Origin: Xylona heveae TC161
Lineage: Eukaryota; Ascomycota; Xylonomycetes; Xylonales; Xylonaceae
Length of the DNA: 64,000 nucleotides
Direction: 5' to 3'
Assembly (NCBI RefSeq): GCF_001619985.1
Contig: NW_017264203.1
Coordinates: 868,001-932,000, forward strand
The notes beneath the pieces are model-generated. The model was not told the origin of the DNA. It ran no database searches and was given only the letters and a program-made list of their open reading frames with translations. Position 1 is the stretch's first letter. Every line of letters starts with the position of its first letter. Below are positions 12,461-23,967 of the stretch, piece after piece. The position numbers and the translations under genes are program-made.

Positions 12461-12589
12461 TGTCTTCTCCTCAGCACAGGTCGTTTTGTCCAGGAATTAT
12501 CAGAACAAACGAGCATCTCAAGATATTTGACTCTTTCGACTCTATCATAGCAAGAAAAATTTATTGATTCATATTGAACAATTATCAAA

Positions 12590-14769
12590 ATGCACAACAT
12601 CAACGTCTTCAACAAGTCTCACCACGAGCAGAGCTTCGAAGTCCACGGCTGGAACAATAATCATAACATTACTGTCAAGCCTGGCGAAACTCATGCCATT
12701 GCAGCACCGGATCACACCTCTGGCGCCATTATTGCCCTGCATGACGGTCACGAGTGTGAGCAGGCAGAAATCACAAAGGACGGATACATGGGTGAGTTGG
12801 CATCTGATAACCTTTTGCCTCCTCGTTATGTTGTTTCTATCTGATATACCCTATTCCGTGCTTTTCATCGTCTTATAACGTAACACTGACTGACTGTTAT
12901 AGGAAACGACTTTATCGATCTCAGCAATATCATGGGTGCAGGCGGAAACATGATTGTGCAACAGGCCGGAGATCCTTCGACTCGCAAGGGTGACCCCCTC
13001 TTCATGCAGCATATGAACAAGGCATGGCACGACGCCGATGCTGCGACCAAGAAGTCTCTGCATGATTGTGTGTTTACCAATCAAGAGGGCACAGTTACCC
13101 GCATTGGCCCCATCAAAGATAATCCTGGGTTGGAAAAGCTTGTTCGTACTTTTGCCAATGGCAAAACGTACATTGGTGTTGGTGCCTGGGGTGGAAGTCC
13201 TGGAAACAAGTCGGACAACGATCAGGTATGCATTTATACCATTCCTTTTATTTCTATCGAAGAATTATCCAGCAATTCCATCGTGAAATCAAGATGCTCA
13301 CATTTGTCCGTTAGAGCTCCGCCGCGCATGGCGACAAGAATATTCTGGTTGTATACAATGACGGCGATGCCACGCCCACCCAACCGCCACACCTGGCGCA
13401 CCGTCCTCAGGAAAAGCTGGTTGAGCATGAGGAAGGCCCGCAGCCATTTGAAGCTCCAGGATCCTCTGGTCCTGGAACGGGCTTCCAAGCGCAAGATCTG
13501 GCGATCCCTCACGGCGCTTCTACAAATGGCAATGTAAACGCGTCTGCCAATGGCAGCGCTGGGGGCCATCCTCAGCAATCAGGAGATCACCAAGAACAAC
13601 AGCAGTCCAATCAGCAAGGAGAGCCAATGCAGCTATTCGACCAGCACGGACAACCTGTGCATCTCCAGCAATTTAACCAACAGCAACCTGCAAACCACCA
13701 GGAACAGCACGGAGATAAGCAGGAACAGCACCAGCAAGAGCCACACAAGCAGGGCGATGAACAACCCGATGATAAGACCGACCATACATCCGATGCTTCC
13801 CAGCAACGCACGGCCATCCACGCCGCCATTAGCGGGCCCGGCGTGATGCTGCACAACCGCTCCTCCAAGCCCGAAACGTACTTTTTCTTCGACAATTACT
13901 GGAACGGCAACGGGACTGCCGGGGCCAACTTTGACCATCCCATGAAATCCGTGCATCTCGCTCCGCGCATGTGCAAATTCGTCAGTCTGCCCGAGAGCTT
14001 CAAGGGCCGTGTCCAGCGCGGCAACATCCAACCCGCCACGTGGGTTGAATTCCAGGTCAAAGCGAGCAACGACGGCGCCGCGCACGGCGACATCTCGCTC
14101 GAGCAAGGCTGCGATGGAGCTGCAACCATCAGCTCGACGGATGGGACGAATCGCTCGAATGGCTTCACTCAGGACATTATCAAGAACGCGCCTCCCGCGG
14201 CGGTCGTAGAAAGGACCGAACATAACGGGTCGAGTATGTTCTCTTTTCGTTTACGTACCCTCTTTTTGCTTTCTCTGATACTCTTTATTATTATCATTTC
14301 ACTTCCCTGTATCACTTTTGTCGTCATCGTTTTGTTTCTCTTTTTGCCGTTTCTTATCCTCCCCTTGCTCTTGCTCCTTTATGGGTGAGCTTCCCTCTCT
14401 CCCCTTTGCACTACATCCATATCCTCTCACCCTTTCCTTTTCGCTTTTCCCCCTTGTCCATCCATCTTCCTCCTCCTCCTCCTCCTCCTCCTTCTTCTCT
14501 ACTTCTCAGCATGTTGGCGGAGGTATTTGGAGACCACAACTACCCAGATCTCAACCTCCTTAAAACGAGTTCAAATTAGCTAACTCTCATACGCTCCAGA
14601 AACAAAATGCATCGCCTCCACAATGGGCAACTGGTCCGCCGGCCCGAACCACGCCGCGGCAGAGTACGAGAAGCGCGTCGTCGGCCAGAAGAAGGCCTAC
14701 ATTGCCGGCGGAACGGGCACGGATGATGTGGCCAGTCACAATATGTGTCTGCGAGTGGACTTTTACTAA
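12590..14769 (+). CDS. Unrecognised protein with two related beta-rich domains and a Gln-rich linker
   Basis: Four exons, 12590-12791, 12903-13225, 13315-14233 and 14600-14769, give about 537 residues with consistent phases; the last intron is unusually long (366 bases) and could hide a small exon. The N-terminal domain (about 1-195) and C-terminal domain (about 330-537) look like copies of one fold. NVFNKS pairs with VMLHNRS, DFIDLSNIMGAGG with HGDISLEQGCDGAA, and KTYIGVGAWGG with KAYIAGGTGTDD, each copy ending in a hydrophobic strand (ILVVYNDGD, CLRVDFY). The DISL/G pattern is faintly thaumatin-like, but I do not claim the family. A linker of Gln, His, Asn and Gly (about 225-320) joins them. 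No signal peptide or membrane segment is seen, so a cytosolic protein is likely. Function unknown. Confidence 0.7.
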
Positions 14770-15736
14770 GTCTAGCACCACCGTATCATCCCACTCCGTC
14801 TCGTCTAGTCTTGAGCTGATGCTGATCCTGGGCTGATCCCTGCTTTAACTTTATTTATCTTTGCTGGAACCCGCGTCACTTGGGTGAAGGGGTTTGGTTG
14901 TCAGAATGTACTGTACTGTACTTTAGTAGTGTTCAATTTGAAACTATTCACAATTGAGTCTCCTTCTTTACGCGAGCTCACTTTAGGCATTTTTGGCAAG
15001 AGGCACGGCCGCGCGATTTGATGGGATTCCGTTTGATATCAATGATTCAATTGAATCAAAGCCAAAGTGATATGTAACTATCGATTCAGAGTCAAGTTGA
15101 TGGACTATAATCCATTGTCCGCTGCCCGCTATCTGCAGTATGCTGCATAGTTGTCGCATAGCCAGCGCATAGCCAGCGCATAATCGGTGCACAGTGTGCA
15201 TATATCTTGTATATGTACGGCCAAAGAACGGTCAAAGATGTAATGAAAAAAAAAAAAAAAAAAAGAAAGAAAGAAAGAAAGAAAGAAAGAAAACGAAAAG
15301 AGAAATGAGAAATGAGAAAGAGAGAAGGGGAAATAAAATGCAGACCACGTTTTGTCACTCGATTCCATGAAGCTTTCAGGGACATTTTCATATTATCTCA
15401 GGATATCAGGTATCGTCTTCAGTATTGACAGTAAATAGTTAAAAAAAAAAAAAAAAAAAAAAAGTACAGGTAATAACCCTAGCTACAGTAGGTTTTGGGG
15501 GAATGAATCTATATGACACAAAGAAGTGACGGGGGAAAAATTGAAGATATCAAGCCATAGAGAATAAAACCGTTGGAAAAGATAAGAGCCTCCAGACTAT
15601 TCTATTGATGGGAAAAGATGAAAACACTCGCTCAAAGAAGCAGCAAAAGTGAAGAAGAATGCCGAGTGTGGGCGCAAATCGAAAAGAGCAAATTAGAAAG
15701 GGAGAAGAAAAGGGAGAAAAGAAAAAATGACAAAAA
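14770..15736. other. Convergent intergenic region
   Basis: No gene seen. It contains a poly-A tract followed by GAAA repeats at about 15244-15292, a 23-base poly-A run at 15441-15463, and a short duplicated CGCATAGCCAG unit at about 15157-15179. The right end is purine-rich, as expected for the 3' flank of the membrane-protein gene read on the - strand. Confidence 0.6.
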
Positions 15737-18107
15737 TCAAAGAGCTACTCCACGGTACTGAGTATCTTGATAATGAGATGGATATTGTCCTAGAGGAGCA
15801 CCTCTACTCTGGGGGACTCCATCCGAGGTATCACTTTGATGACTTTCGACTTTGCCAAAGGCTGCAGCGGACGCGGCCAGGTGCTCAGAAGAAGGCGTTT
15901 TATCGCGACCGGCAAGCGGGGTATAACCTGAGCGGCGCTTGCTGGAGAGAGGATAGGACGAAACCATGGGCGCTTTGAGCTGCGAAGAGTCCGTGTACGA
16001 GTTGGGGTCAATGAGCAACGAGTTGCGGGCATCAAGGGGTGTGAGGTCGTCAAGGTCACGATTGAGTTTTTCTGCAAGAGATTATTGTTAGCATGGTGGA
16101 ACATTAAACAATGGATGATGGGGGCATATGCAACATACCAGCAGCCTTGCGACGCTTGCGGTGGGGATTCTCGCGACAGCAGTTGATAATGGCATTGACT
16201 GCAATCAAGATTGCTAGCGTGCCTGTCAACACTGACTGGACAGCAATGAGCACAACTCCCGTAATCGTCTTTGTCGATTGCGAAAAGCCCAGTTCCTCAA
16301 CAAATAACAAAATGCAGGCTACCGAGAGAACTCGCACAATCTGGATGAAAATGTTGATCCAGTTGCCAGATGCGCGCTGGTAAGGGCGACACCAGATAAG
16401 CAATCCCAACATGAGGGACTCAATAATGAGCTGCGCCACCGTTTGACTCAAGCCATGACCATCACCGGCAGCAAGCACGCATCCCTTGGCAAACATGTAA
16501 AGGATACTCGGGATAAAAAGCCACCAGAGACCCTTTCGATACTGGTCGTAAAACAAGCTGTACTTGCGCCAGGTTTCCTTGTCTTCAAACAATTTGCCTG
16601 CGTCGCCTTGGGCTTTTCTGTATCGGCGTGCCAAGATCCAGATGCGAGAGGTGAAGAAGCCCAAAACGGCGGTAAAAATCAAGAGGGTCACGGCTGCCAG
16701 CAGTTTAGCAGCCCACGAATCGCCGTGCGTGAACTGGTAGATGCAATAGAGCACCCACATGCCATAAAGCAAGAGGATCAAATTGGTAATGGTCTTGGCA
16801 AGCAGCCACCAGTAACGTTTGCGAAAGCTTGTCAGCTTCTTCGGAAAGGTCCCAAAGAGTGCCCAGGCTTCCAGAATGACCTTTAAGAGGAGAATGCCAA
16901 CAGTGATCGCAGCTATGATAATGCAGAAGACCAGGAGAACAGTCATAAAGGTGTTCGCTTGCGGGATTGTCAGCTGCTCAACGTAGCCTTGGACTCCGTG
17001 CACAAGGTGCATTGGGGAGTTGTCTGAATCGCTGCTGTTGCTGGTCCCTCCATTCGCAGAAGTCTGAGTGCCATTGACATTTGTCGTGACACCACGCGCA
17101 GCAAGAGAGATGCCGTCCCGAAGAAGCTCCAGGCCACGACGGGTTTTGCTTGATGATGAAGAAGAAGAACTCGAATCCGAGAAAATGAGTGTGGCATTCT
17201 TCAGGTATGACACGTTATCTTCTGTCAAATTGCCGCCGGTTCTCTGACGGAACGTATCGATGGAGACTTGCATAGAGTTCCATGAAATCAATCCACCGCT
17301 GAAGCCAAAATTGCTTGCAAAGCTGCGATACACCGAGGGATAGTTAACACTGTGCATGCCATTCATGGCCATTGACTGGAACCATCCCATGACTTCGACA
17401 AAGCTAGGACTCATTGTGGGCGCGCCAACGCCTGCTCCACCAGCCGCTGCGCCGGCAGCCGAGAGGCCGGAAAGAACGAATGCAGCGCCAGCAACGCCGG
17501 CGGCAATATACGGTACGGCCGGTACCTGCGCAGATTTGCCATTGGTTACAGTTGATTGAATACAGGCAAGATCGTTTCCACCATCAACGGGGCTCAACTG
17601 CAATTTTGCGGCACCGTCAAGGTCAGGTATCTGAAAGGCAATTGCAGGGATCATATCCGCATATTGAGATGGAATATCTTGTGAACCGGAAGCTGCAAAG
17701 TTGCCGACCGGTACTGGAAAAAGTCTGGTATCAGCAACACTTTCTTTTTTGGATGACAGGTAACTTGGTGCTTGTTAAGATGAAGCATCATACTAACCTG
17801 GACATAGCTGTTCCACGTGGGTATTCGCATCGCAAGGATTAAATTCTTTTTGATAGACTTGCTTTCCGTAGGCGGAGATGCTCAGGGAAGCGGTGACGTT
17901 CTGGGTCTTGGCGCTGGAGCCAGCCACATCGAAGGTGACCACATTGGCTGAACGATCATACTGTACGTTCATCTTCTCCACGGTGATGTCAGAGTCGGAG
18001 AGACAAGAAGTGAAACCAGATGTCTTGAGCACATCGCCCGCTAGAACCCTGACCGGCAGGATTCCTACAGCGAGGAGTGAAAGAACGGGGGTATTAAAGA
18101 GTCTCAT
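15737..18107 (-). CDS. TRP/flavin-carrier-like membrane protein (ML-like plus TRP domains)
   Basis: Three exons, 18107-17798, 17713-16139 and 16071-15737, encode about 739 residues. Residues 1-23 form a signal peptide ending VLA. Residues about 24-190 form the ML-like lipid-binding domain, with paired cysteines (FTSCLSDSD, FNPCDAN, LCPG). A Ser-rich and Gly/Ala-rich luminal region follows, then about eight or nine hydrophobic segments making the TRP-like domain, with WWLLAKTITNLILL, the aromatic IWILARRYRK and LLIWCRPYQR near the middle. The C-terminal tail is cytosolic and Ser-rich. Fungal relatives (Flc1-3, Pkd2) act in ER or plasma-membrane calcium and haem/FAD handling and wall integrity; which role applies here cannot be read from sequence. 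The introns have GTTAGT/CAG and GTATGT/GCAG boundaries and good branch points. Confidence 0.88.
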
Positions 18108-20723
18108 TGCAAGATATTACGCTTCAGTATCTGAAGCGTTTTCTGTCAATAAAGACGGTTGGAATAGGTGGTGATATGTTTGACAATGATTCTGTGCCAC
18201 AGGTCGCGGCTTGATGAAGTTTCGTCGGTCGGGTTGGAAGCTCCAGAAACGAAATGGCGATGAATGACGGAATAAGAATTAAACCAACGACCACAACGTC
18301 CAGCGAGTGGTCGACGGCGAGAGAAGGCAAATAGTCGTCGAAGTGTGAACGTGTCGCTCAGGAAATGATGGCGTGAAGGCAGGACGTCGCCTGCAACCTG
18401 GATTTGTGGTTGTCCTTCACTTGTAGCGGAGACACATATGACTGGAGTGAATGTGGTACCGAAGAAACCAAGCAAAATCAGATGAAGTTGAGACGACTGA
18501 CGATTTTAATGAGTGGATTATCGACGAGGGATGAGGAAGAGAGAGAATCTGTCGAAAAGGTGGATGAATGTGGTCGGGAGAGGGCTGTAGGTGGAGATGG
18601 AGGTGAGGTGAATGAGAAGAGAGTTTCCGGGGGCGGGAAAATTATGCAAAGTAACGGCTGAGACGACGAGACAATATGCAAGTACAGCAGCCACAAGGAA
18701 GCTGAGACGCGATGCGATCTAGGCCAGTGAAAGACGGGGCTGATATAGGACAGGGAACACCGATGAAAGAAACAGCATCTTTTGCTATTAAAAGATGGGA
18801 TCGAACGGCCGCCAAAAAAGAAAACGTAACTACAACAATCTCTACCGAGCCTTCCATCTTCTAAATTTTACTATCCCATCTCCTACGTCTTGATGTGTTA
18901 TTGTTTCCCTCATGGCACATTGTGCCTCTTTTCGAGGTTGCTTGTCTTGTGGCATCCATGGTTCCCACTCTTTCAGGGACAATTGGGGTGGATCAACACC
19001 TGAGACAAGTCTATACGCTAGCAGGCCCCAGTGCCGAGCCCAGAACAGAAGACGAACCAACCACGTTCAAGGCGGTAAGGATTCCCAGGTCAAGCCCGTG
19101 GCACCCCATGCACTGCCATCTCAGTTGATTGGTTGATGAACACGTGACCTGGCACTCTCGTGCCTCGATTGGGAACAAGTGCGACAACGATCCGACCAAG
19201 CTGGACAGCAAATGACCAGGGGTAGCTGAAAAAGATAGGGGGAAGAAATCCGCAGCAACTCGTGCTTTCCAAATTAAATCCTAGCCAGCGCCTGCCTTTT
19301 TTGGGTGGAGCTATTGTACCGTAGGATTGATTGTGATCCTCGCTATTCCTGGGAAAAAGCTACCTAGGTAGTGAAGCGTTCTGCCCGAAGTACATGGATA
19401 GTACGCGGGGAGGGAAAAGGGTCACACTGGAAATGAGATGACATTGCGTAGGATTTGAGAGGCCATAGGCAGTTATCCAGTTCACCTGTGATCTACTCCG
19501 TATATCCTTTCATGCCTGAAATACACACAGCAAATGCTGAGGTCCTTGCAGAGCCGTGGTTATTCGTTCATTCTGAAAGCACCTGGTGGTTGTGAATTTC
19601 CCAAGATATCTAGCTAAGGGCGATCAAGTATTCATCGAGAGAAGAAAAGCTTCTCTCAAAGGATGAAATTGAGCACAACCCAAAATACGACCTGTACCTA
19701 CGTAGAGGATACACCATTCAAAATAAACCGTCCAAAATAGTAACACAAAAAGGGGAAGGCCGCACCAACCAACGGCCCCTCAAAACCGGCGTGGCGGGAC
19801 GAGCAACCAGGAACCGTGGAAAGAGCCGTTCGCTTCGAAGACCGATTCTGCAGGTACCGATTGTCAAATGCGACATGGGTCTACGTGGCTTCGGCATCGT
19901 TATTACTCCTTACAGAGGTACCCTTGCCAATGAATCACGCAGAAACTGTCTGTTTGCCCCTCAAAAGAGGAAATAGACTAACATGTTGTTTTTCGGCTCA
20001 AAAAATCTCAAAGGCGACCATCATTTGATGGAACTAATTTTCGCCTCCGCATTTTCGACAGCCCTGTTATACAGAGTAAGGGCTTATGCTTGCGCTTGCC
20101 CGTTCAATCAAAATAACAAGAATAAATATATGCTATTTGAGTCAGTATAAGCACAAAGGCTAATGAATGCCGCATCGACCAAGAGGGGAAAAGAGGATCA
20201 AAGAAAAAAGAATTAAAAAAAAATAAATAAATAATAATTTTGAAAACAAGTTACGCAAAAACATACAACAGCAGGGATTCGCTGGTCGTCACCGACCCAA
20301 CTACTAATCTGCCGATCTGAGGCTTATGTATGGCAGAGCGGACGGGATGCCCAGTTCTCCTCAGTCTATGGTCGTATGTACCAGTCAGATGTTCAACAAG
20401 GATTGATATTTGGCCGATTCTCATAGACGTAAGTTATGCTGCCAGTCATCACCCCAATTTCTAACCAAGAAGTCGCATGGAGAAGTGTGAGCTTACAACT
20501 TTAATTCAATATATTTTTCTGTTATTGTGCTACAATGCTCATTCTTATGCGCTGTCAAGTTCTTCCGCCCTGCAAGCAGGCAAATAACCGGGCTACTGCA
20601 GTCAATCCTGACGTAAATTGGCACAAGTCTTTTGCTATGGAGCCCCCATCAATTCGCTAAATGATGCACTTTGTCATGAATATATGCTAGATAAATGGAT
20701 GCTACTGTGATAAAGTATATAAA
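18108..20723. other. Long intergenic region
   Basis: This 2.6-kb stretch lies between the 5' end of the TRP-like gene and the 3' end of the aminotransferase gene. The first several hundred bases are probably the TRP-like promoter and leader. A CTACCTAGGTAG palindrome lies near 19360. No frame shows domains or splice structure, and I see no gene. Confidence 0.55.
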
Positions 20724-22263
20724 TTATACCAATACAAGCTTGTCATAGTGTTTGATAAAAGATTCGACTGTTCCAACGAAGCTATCCAGCTCTTCCTCAG
20801 TAGTACCCAGAGTCAAAGCTACCATCCCTCTGCGCACAAACCAAAAGCCTTTCTCAACGCACCAAAACCAGAACAAGTCCCGTAGTTCTATAATGCTTTC
20901 TTCTTCCAGCTGAATGCCAGTTTTCTTTGCCGCTTCGCCAGACGGTATGAAATGAATTGTCATGACGGCTCCAATTCCTGTCACAACCATTTTCGTCCCA
21001 CGCATCGCATGGTTCAGGCGCTCGCGAAACCCATCTCCCATGGCATTGAGCTTGACATTCACGTCGGGCGTGTAAACATGAGCAAGTCCCGCGTATCCAG
21101 CAGCCAGCGTCAGCGTATTATTGTTGAAGGTACCCGAATGACTAGGGTTAGAGCCAATGCGTGGGTCGTAGGTTGACATCAACTCCTCTTTGCCTCCAAA
21201 CGCGCCAAATGGTAAGCCACCGCCTATGTATTTTCCCATGGTGGTGAGGTCCGGGGATAAAGAAAGGCTGGACTGGAGCCCGCCCGGGGAAAGACGCGAT
21301 GTCATCACCTCGTCTAAAATGAAAACAACTCCTTTCTAAGATGCACAGAAAAAAATGTCAAGGATTAGCTTATAATTTCTGACAACACTGAGCATTTGGA
21401 GTTGACAAGACCCACCTCTTTCGCACAAGTTTGAATAGTTTGGAGAAATTGAAGCTCTCCTGGTATGCAACCTCCAGCACCCTGCATTGCTTCTACAAGA
21501 ACTGCAGCAAGGTCGGGAGTGTTTTCGATGAGGGCCTTGACTCCCTGGGCATCGTTGTATCTTCCAACGATCCAATCCTGGGGGTCAACGGTATTTGTCG
21601 CAACTCCATGTGCAAAAGACAATACCCCACCGTGATATCCTCCTTCAAAAACGAGGACCTTTCTTTTCCGTGTGAAGTATCGGGCAACACTAAGCGCATA
21701 CAGATTCGCTTCCGTGCCCGAATTACAGAAACGTATTCTTTCCACGGACGGGAATCTTTCTATTATTAACTTTGCAAGCTGAGTCTCTAGTAAATTCGAG
21801 GCGCCTAGTGAGAGACCAACATTTTCTAACGTCGAGGTAATCGCTTCACGAATAACTGAGTGGGAGTGTCCGTAGAGACCCGCTGTGAGCTCCCCAGCTA
21901 GATCAAGATACCTGTCAATTTTAGATGATATCTCAAAGATATTAAGTATTGATTTCCCACTTACTCGTTTTCATCGATATCAAAGAGTCGATTTCCCACT
22001 CCTCTCTTCATGCAGATAGGAAATGGCTCCGTGTAAAGTACAGAGCGTGTGTTTCCACCGGGCAGAACTGTGGCCGCGTTTTCATGCTGCTGTCTTGATT
22101 TTGGTAATCTCTCGGAGAATTGCTCTCGCGCAGCGCCTAAAATCTCATCTAATGCTTGAACATTTTTGTTGGCCATGATTGGCAGAGAAATAACAACAAC
22201 AAGAATTCCAGTCGCGAACCACAGGAGTTTTTTGGCCTTTGGGGTTCCAATTAGAATTGTCAA
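20724..22263 (-). CDS. Class-III PLP aminotransferase, glutamate-1-semialdehyde-aminomutase-like, membrane anchored
   Basis: Three exons, 22263-21965, 21911-21416 and 21335-20724, encode about 468 residues. Residues about 12-31 form one hydrophobic segment after a basic start, reading as a membrane anchor. The rest is a fold-type I, class-III aminotransferase: the substrate entrance LPGGNTRSV, the phosphate-binding CNSGTEANL, FEGGYHGG, ILDEVMTSR (Asp273 for the pyridine nitrogen) and MGKYIGGGLPFGA with Lys300 as the Schiff-base lysine. The nearest named relatives are glutamate-1-semialdehyde 2,1-aminomutases. Fungi make 5-aminolevulinate by the Shemin route, so haem synthesis is unlikely and the true substrate is unknown. 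The 53-base first intron and the others keep phase, rejoining as DENEYLDLAG and AKEKGVVFILDE. Confidence 0.88.
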
Positions 22264-23060
22264 ATAACAATGAGGGGGCTATGAATGCAGCAGATAGGCA
22301 GGACTACATCAATCAAACTTTTAAATTTCACAAATTTTGTTGTCGTAATCATATTGATTGGTAACATTTCAATGTCCTGATAAGAACGGAGACGGACACC
22401 CACATCAATCTAGTATTGGAGTCATATGTAGATGGTCCAGGTCATCGTCTTATCAGATGGTGGAGACTTTGAAGCAAGTCTCGGGGACTTTGCCTACTTC
22501 GGAGAGCGTACCGAGCGTGTAGAGCTCTATCTTTCTTTTGTGGAGCGAAAGATTATCAGCGTATCGAGATAATCTGGCCAAGAAGGCAATGAAGCCAAGC
22601 GAAGTCAGTTCCTTCATGCCCACAAGGCAATCAATCAAAAGGTTTACAAGAAAATTGTGTGTCAGAACATGTAAAACACACCGCCGCCAATCAAGATTTT
22701 GGGTGTAGTCGACCACTTGGACAATTTTTTGTGGGCGCCACCAGTGGGCACGTGGTTCAGAATCAATCCATTAAGAGTTCTAATTGGACGCCATGCCCGG
22801 TTAATATAGCTCTTTGATTATGTAAGCCAACGGCAGCGGAGAATCCGAACTTCCTCAGCGGGTTATTGCCTCTCCATCTGCTGCCATCTCCGTTCACTTC
22901 GATCACCACAAGCACAACGATCACAATATCAGCTCAATCTAGCGACCCGGTCGACATTCTCCTCCGCGAAAAGCTCGTTCTGACTCTTGAACTCTCGCAA
23001 ACCCCTCACATCAACACATAAACCTATCACCGAGATAGCAACCGTGGCATCCGGACGATC
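22264..23060. other. Divergent promoter of aminotransferase and antizyme genes
   Basis: No gene is evident. The final 220 bases before 23061 are rich in C, A and T with few G, typical of a fungal leader for the antizyme mRNA. A 7-bp perfect inverted repeat, GAGACTT/AAGTCTC, lies at about 22468-22487. Confidence 0.55.
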
Positions 23061-23967
23061 ATGGCGAAAATGACCATAAGTAAACCTAAAAGTAGTAGTA
23101 GTAGTAGTAGTCCTTACGCCCTCATGAAGGACTCTGCTGCGCGTCCCAACATCCTCGCTAGCTGCTACCGCGTCGATGTCTCCTCCGCCGTGATCTGCGG
23201 CTTTCACTACTCCTCTACCGGGGCTGGAGGTAAGTTGTTTACAGCGCTTCAACGATAGTCGTTGTGGTTACTTGAGCAAGTTCTGACATTATCATACAGG
23301 GGCAGAGTGGTGTTCCTGAGGTCAGCTCGGGTATACCATCTCCTCCAGCAAGTCCCCCACTTGCCGCATGCAATGCCAGCTACGAACAGGCTGGCATTAA
23401 AGGCCACGCGCGCAAAGTGGGGGCTGCGCACACTATCACGGAAGAGAGTGAGAGACTCTTCTGCGGGACTCTGCAGGCTGTTTTTCTTGGTGAGAGGGAA
23501 CAGTCTGCCGACTCGCTGGTGGTAGGTGCGCATACAAATGTGGCCAAGACCAATCGCCATGAGAGAAGCATAACAAGTTGGGTCGAAGTCTGGGATTATG
23601 CTGGGGGGACCCGGTTCCGAGGCTTTGTCGCCGGCGAGATCCATAGAAGCCTTTTTGTCTTCTTCGATGCTGATGCCATTGGTAAAGACCTGAAACAGGG
23701 GTATGTACTCGTTCTTTTACCATTTTGCAAAGTAATCTCCTCTAACCATTACTCAGTATGATGGCTCTCATTGAGCTTGCAGCAACGCCATCCTTTGATT
23801 GCTCTAATTTGATAATTTGCCTGGATCGGCAAATTGATCGAACGGAATTGCAGGCGCTGATAAGAGATCTTGGTTGGGTGGGATTCGAGTTGACCACCCT
23901 CGATCGTTGGGCAGGGTGTCCTGACGTAACAAGTCAGCGATGGCTATTGCTTGAGATGGAAGTATGA
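23061..23967 (+). CDS. Ornithine decarboxylase antizyme (needs +1 frameshift)
   Basis: Exons are 23061-23229, 23300-23700 and 23757-23967. The first frame runs 62 codons and stops at UGA 23317-23319 inside UGG-UGU-UCC-UGA, the classic antizyme shift site. Moving +1 after UCC opens a second frame reading SEVSSGIPSPPASPPLAA, then RFRGFVAGE, SLFVFFDADAIGKDLKQG and a C-terminal LIICLDRQ...LIRDLGWVGFELTTL, ending WLLLEMEV. This order and length (about 259 residues) match fungal antizymes. The protein binds ornithine decarboxylase monomers, targets them to the proteasome and blocks polyamine uptake; polyamines raise frameshifting, closing a feedback loop. A seven-codon AGT run codes Ser in the first frame. 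Both introns have strong sites (GTAAGT/ACAG, GTATGT/CAG). The frame change is almost certainly programmed, not damage. Confidence 0.95.
23314..23319 (+). promoter_or_regulatory. Programmed +1 ribosomal frameshift site UCC-UGA
   Basis: Zero-frame codons here are GAG-UGG-UGU-UCC-UGA. Slow decoding of UGA with UCC in the P site lets the ribosome skip the U at 23317 and read GAG next. The upstream UGG-UGU-UCC context closely matches known antizyme sites (UGG-UGC-UCC-UGA in vertebrates), and the acceptor frame stays open for 197 codons across the next intron. Confidence 0.93.

Larger units (their letters stand above)
10921..12589. other. Intergenic region with possible degraded coding remnants
   Basis: It separates two divergent genes. 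No intact gene is visible. Around 11275-11370 a short + strand frame reads FSLLPWEVRLII, which faintly resembles the start of an F-box domain. Around 11590-11740 another + frame gives about 50 residues rich in L, R and W before stopping. These may be pieces of a decayed gene, but the resemblance is weak. The last 150 bases are the promoter of the next gene, with TATAAATA at 12453-12460. Confidence 0.35.

Noticed and set aside
22453-22716. An 87-codon frame on the - strand upstream of the antizyme gene
   Set aside because: No domain, no conserved-looking segments, and it overlaps the divergent promoter region.
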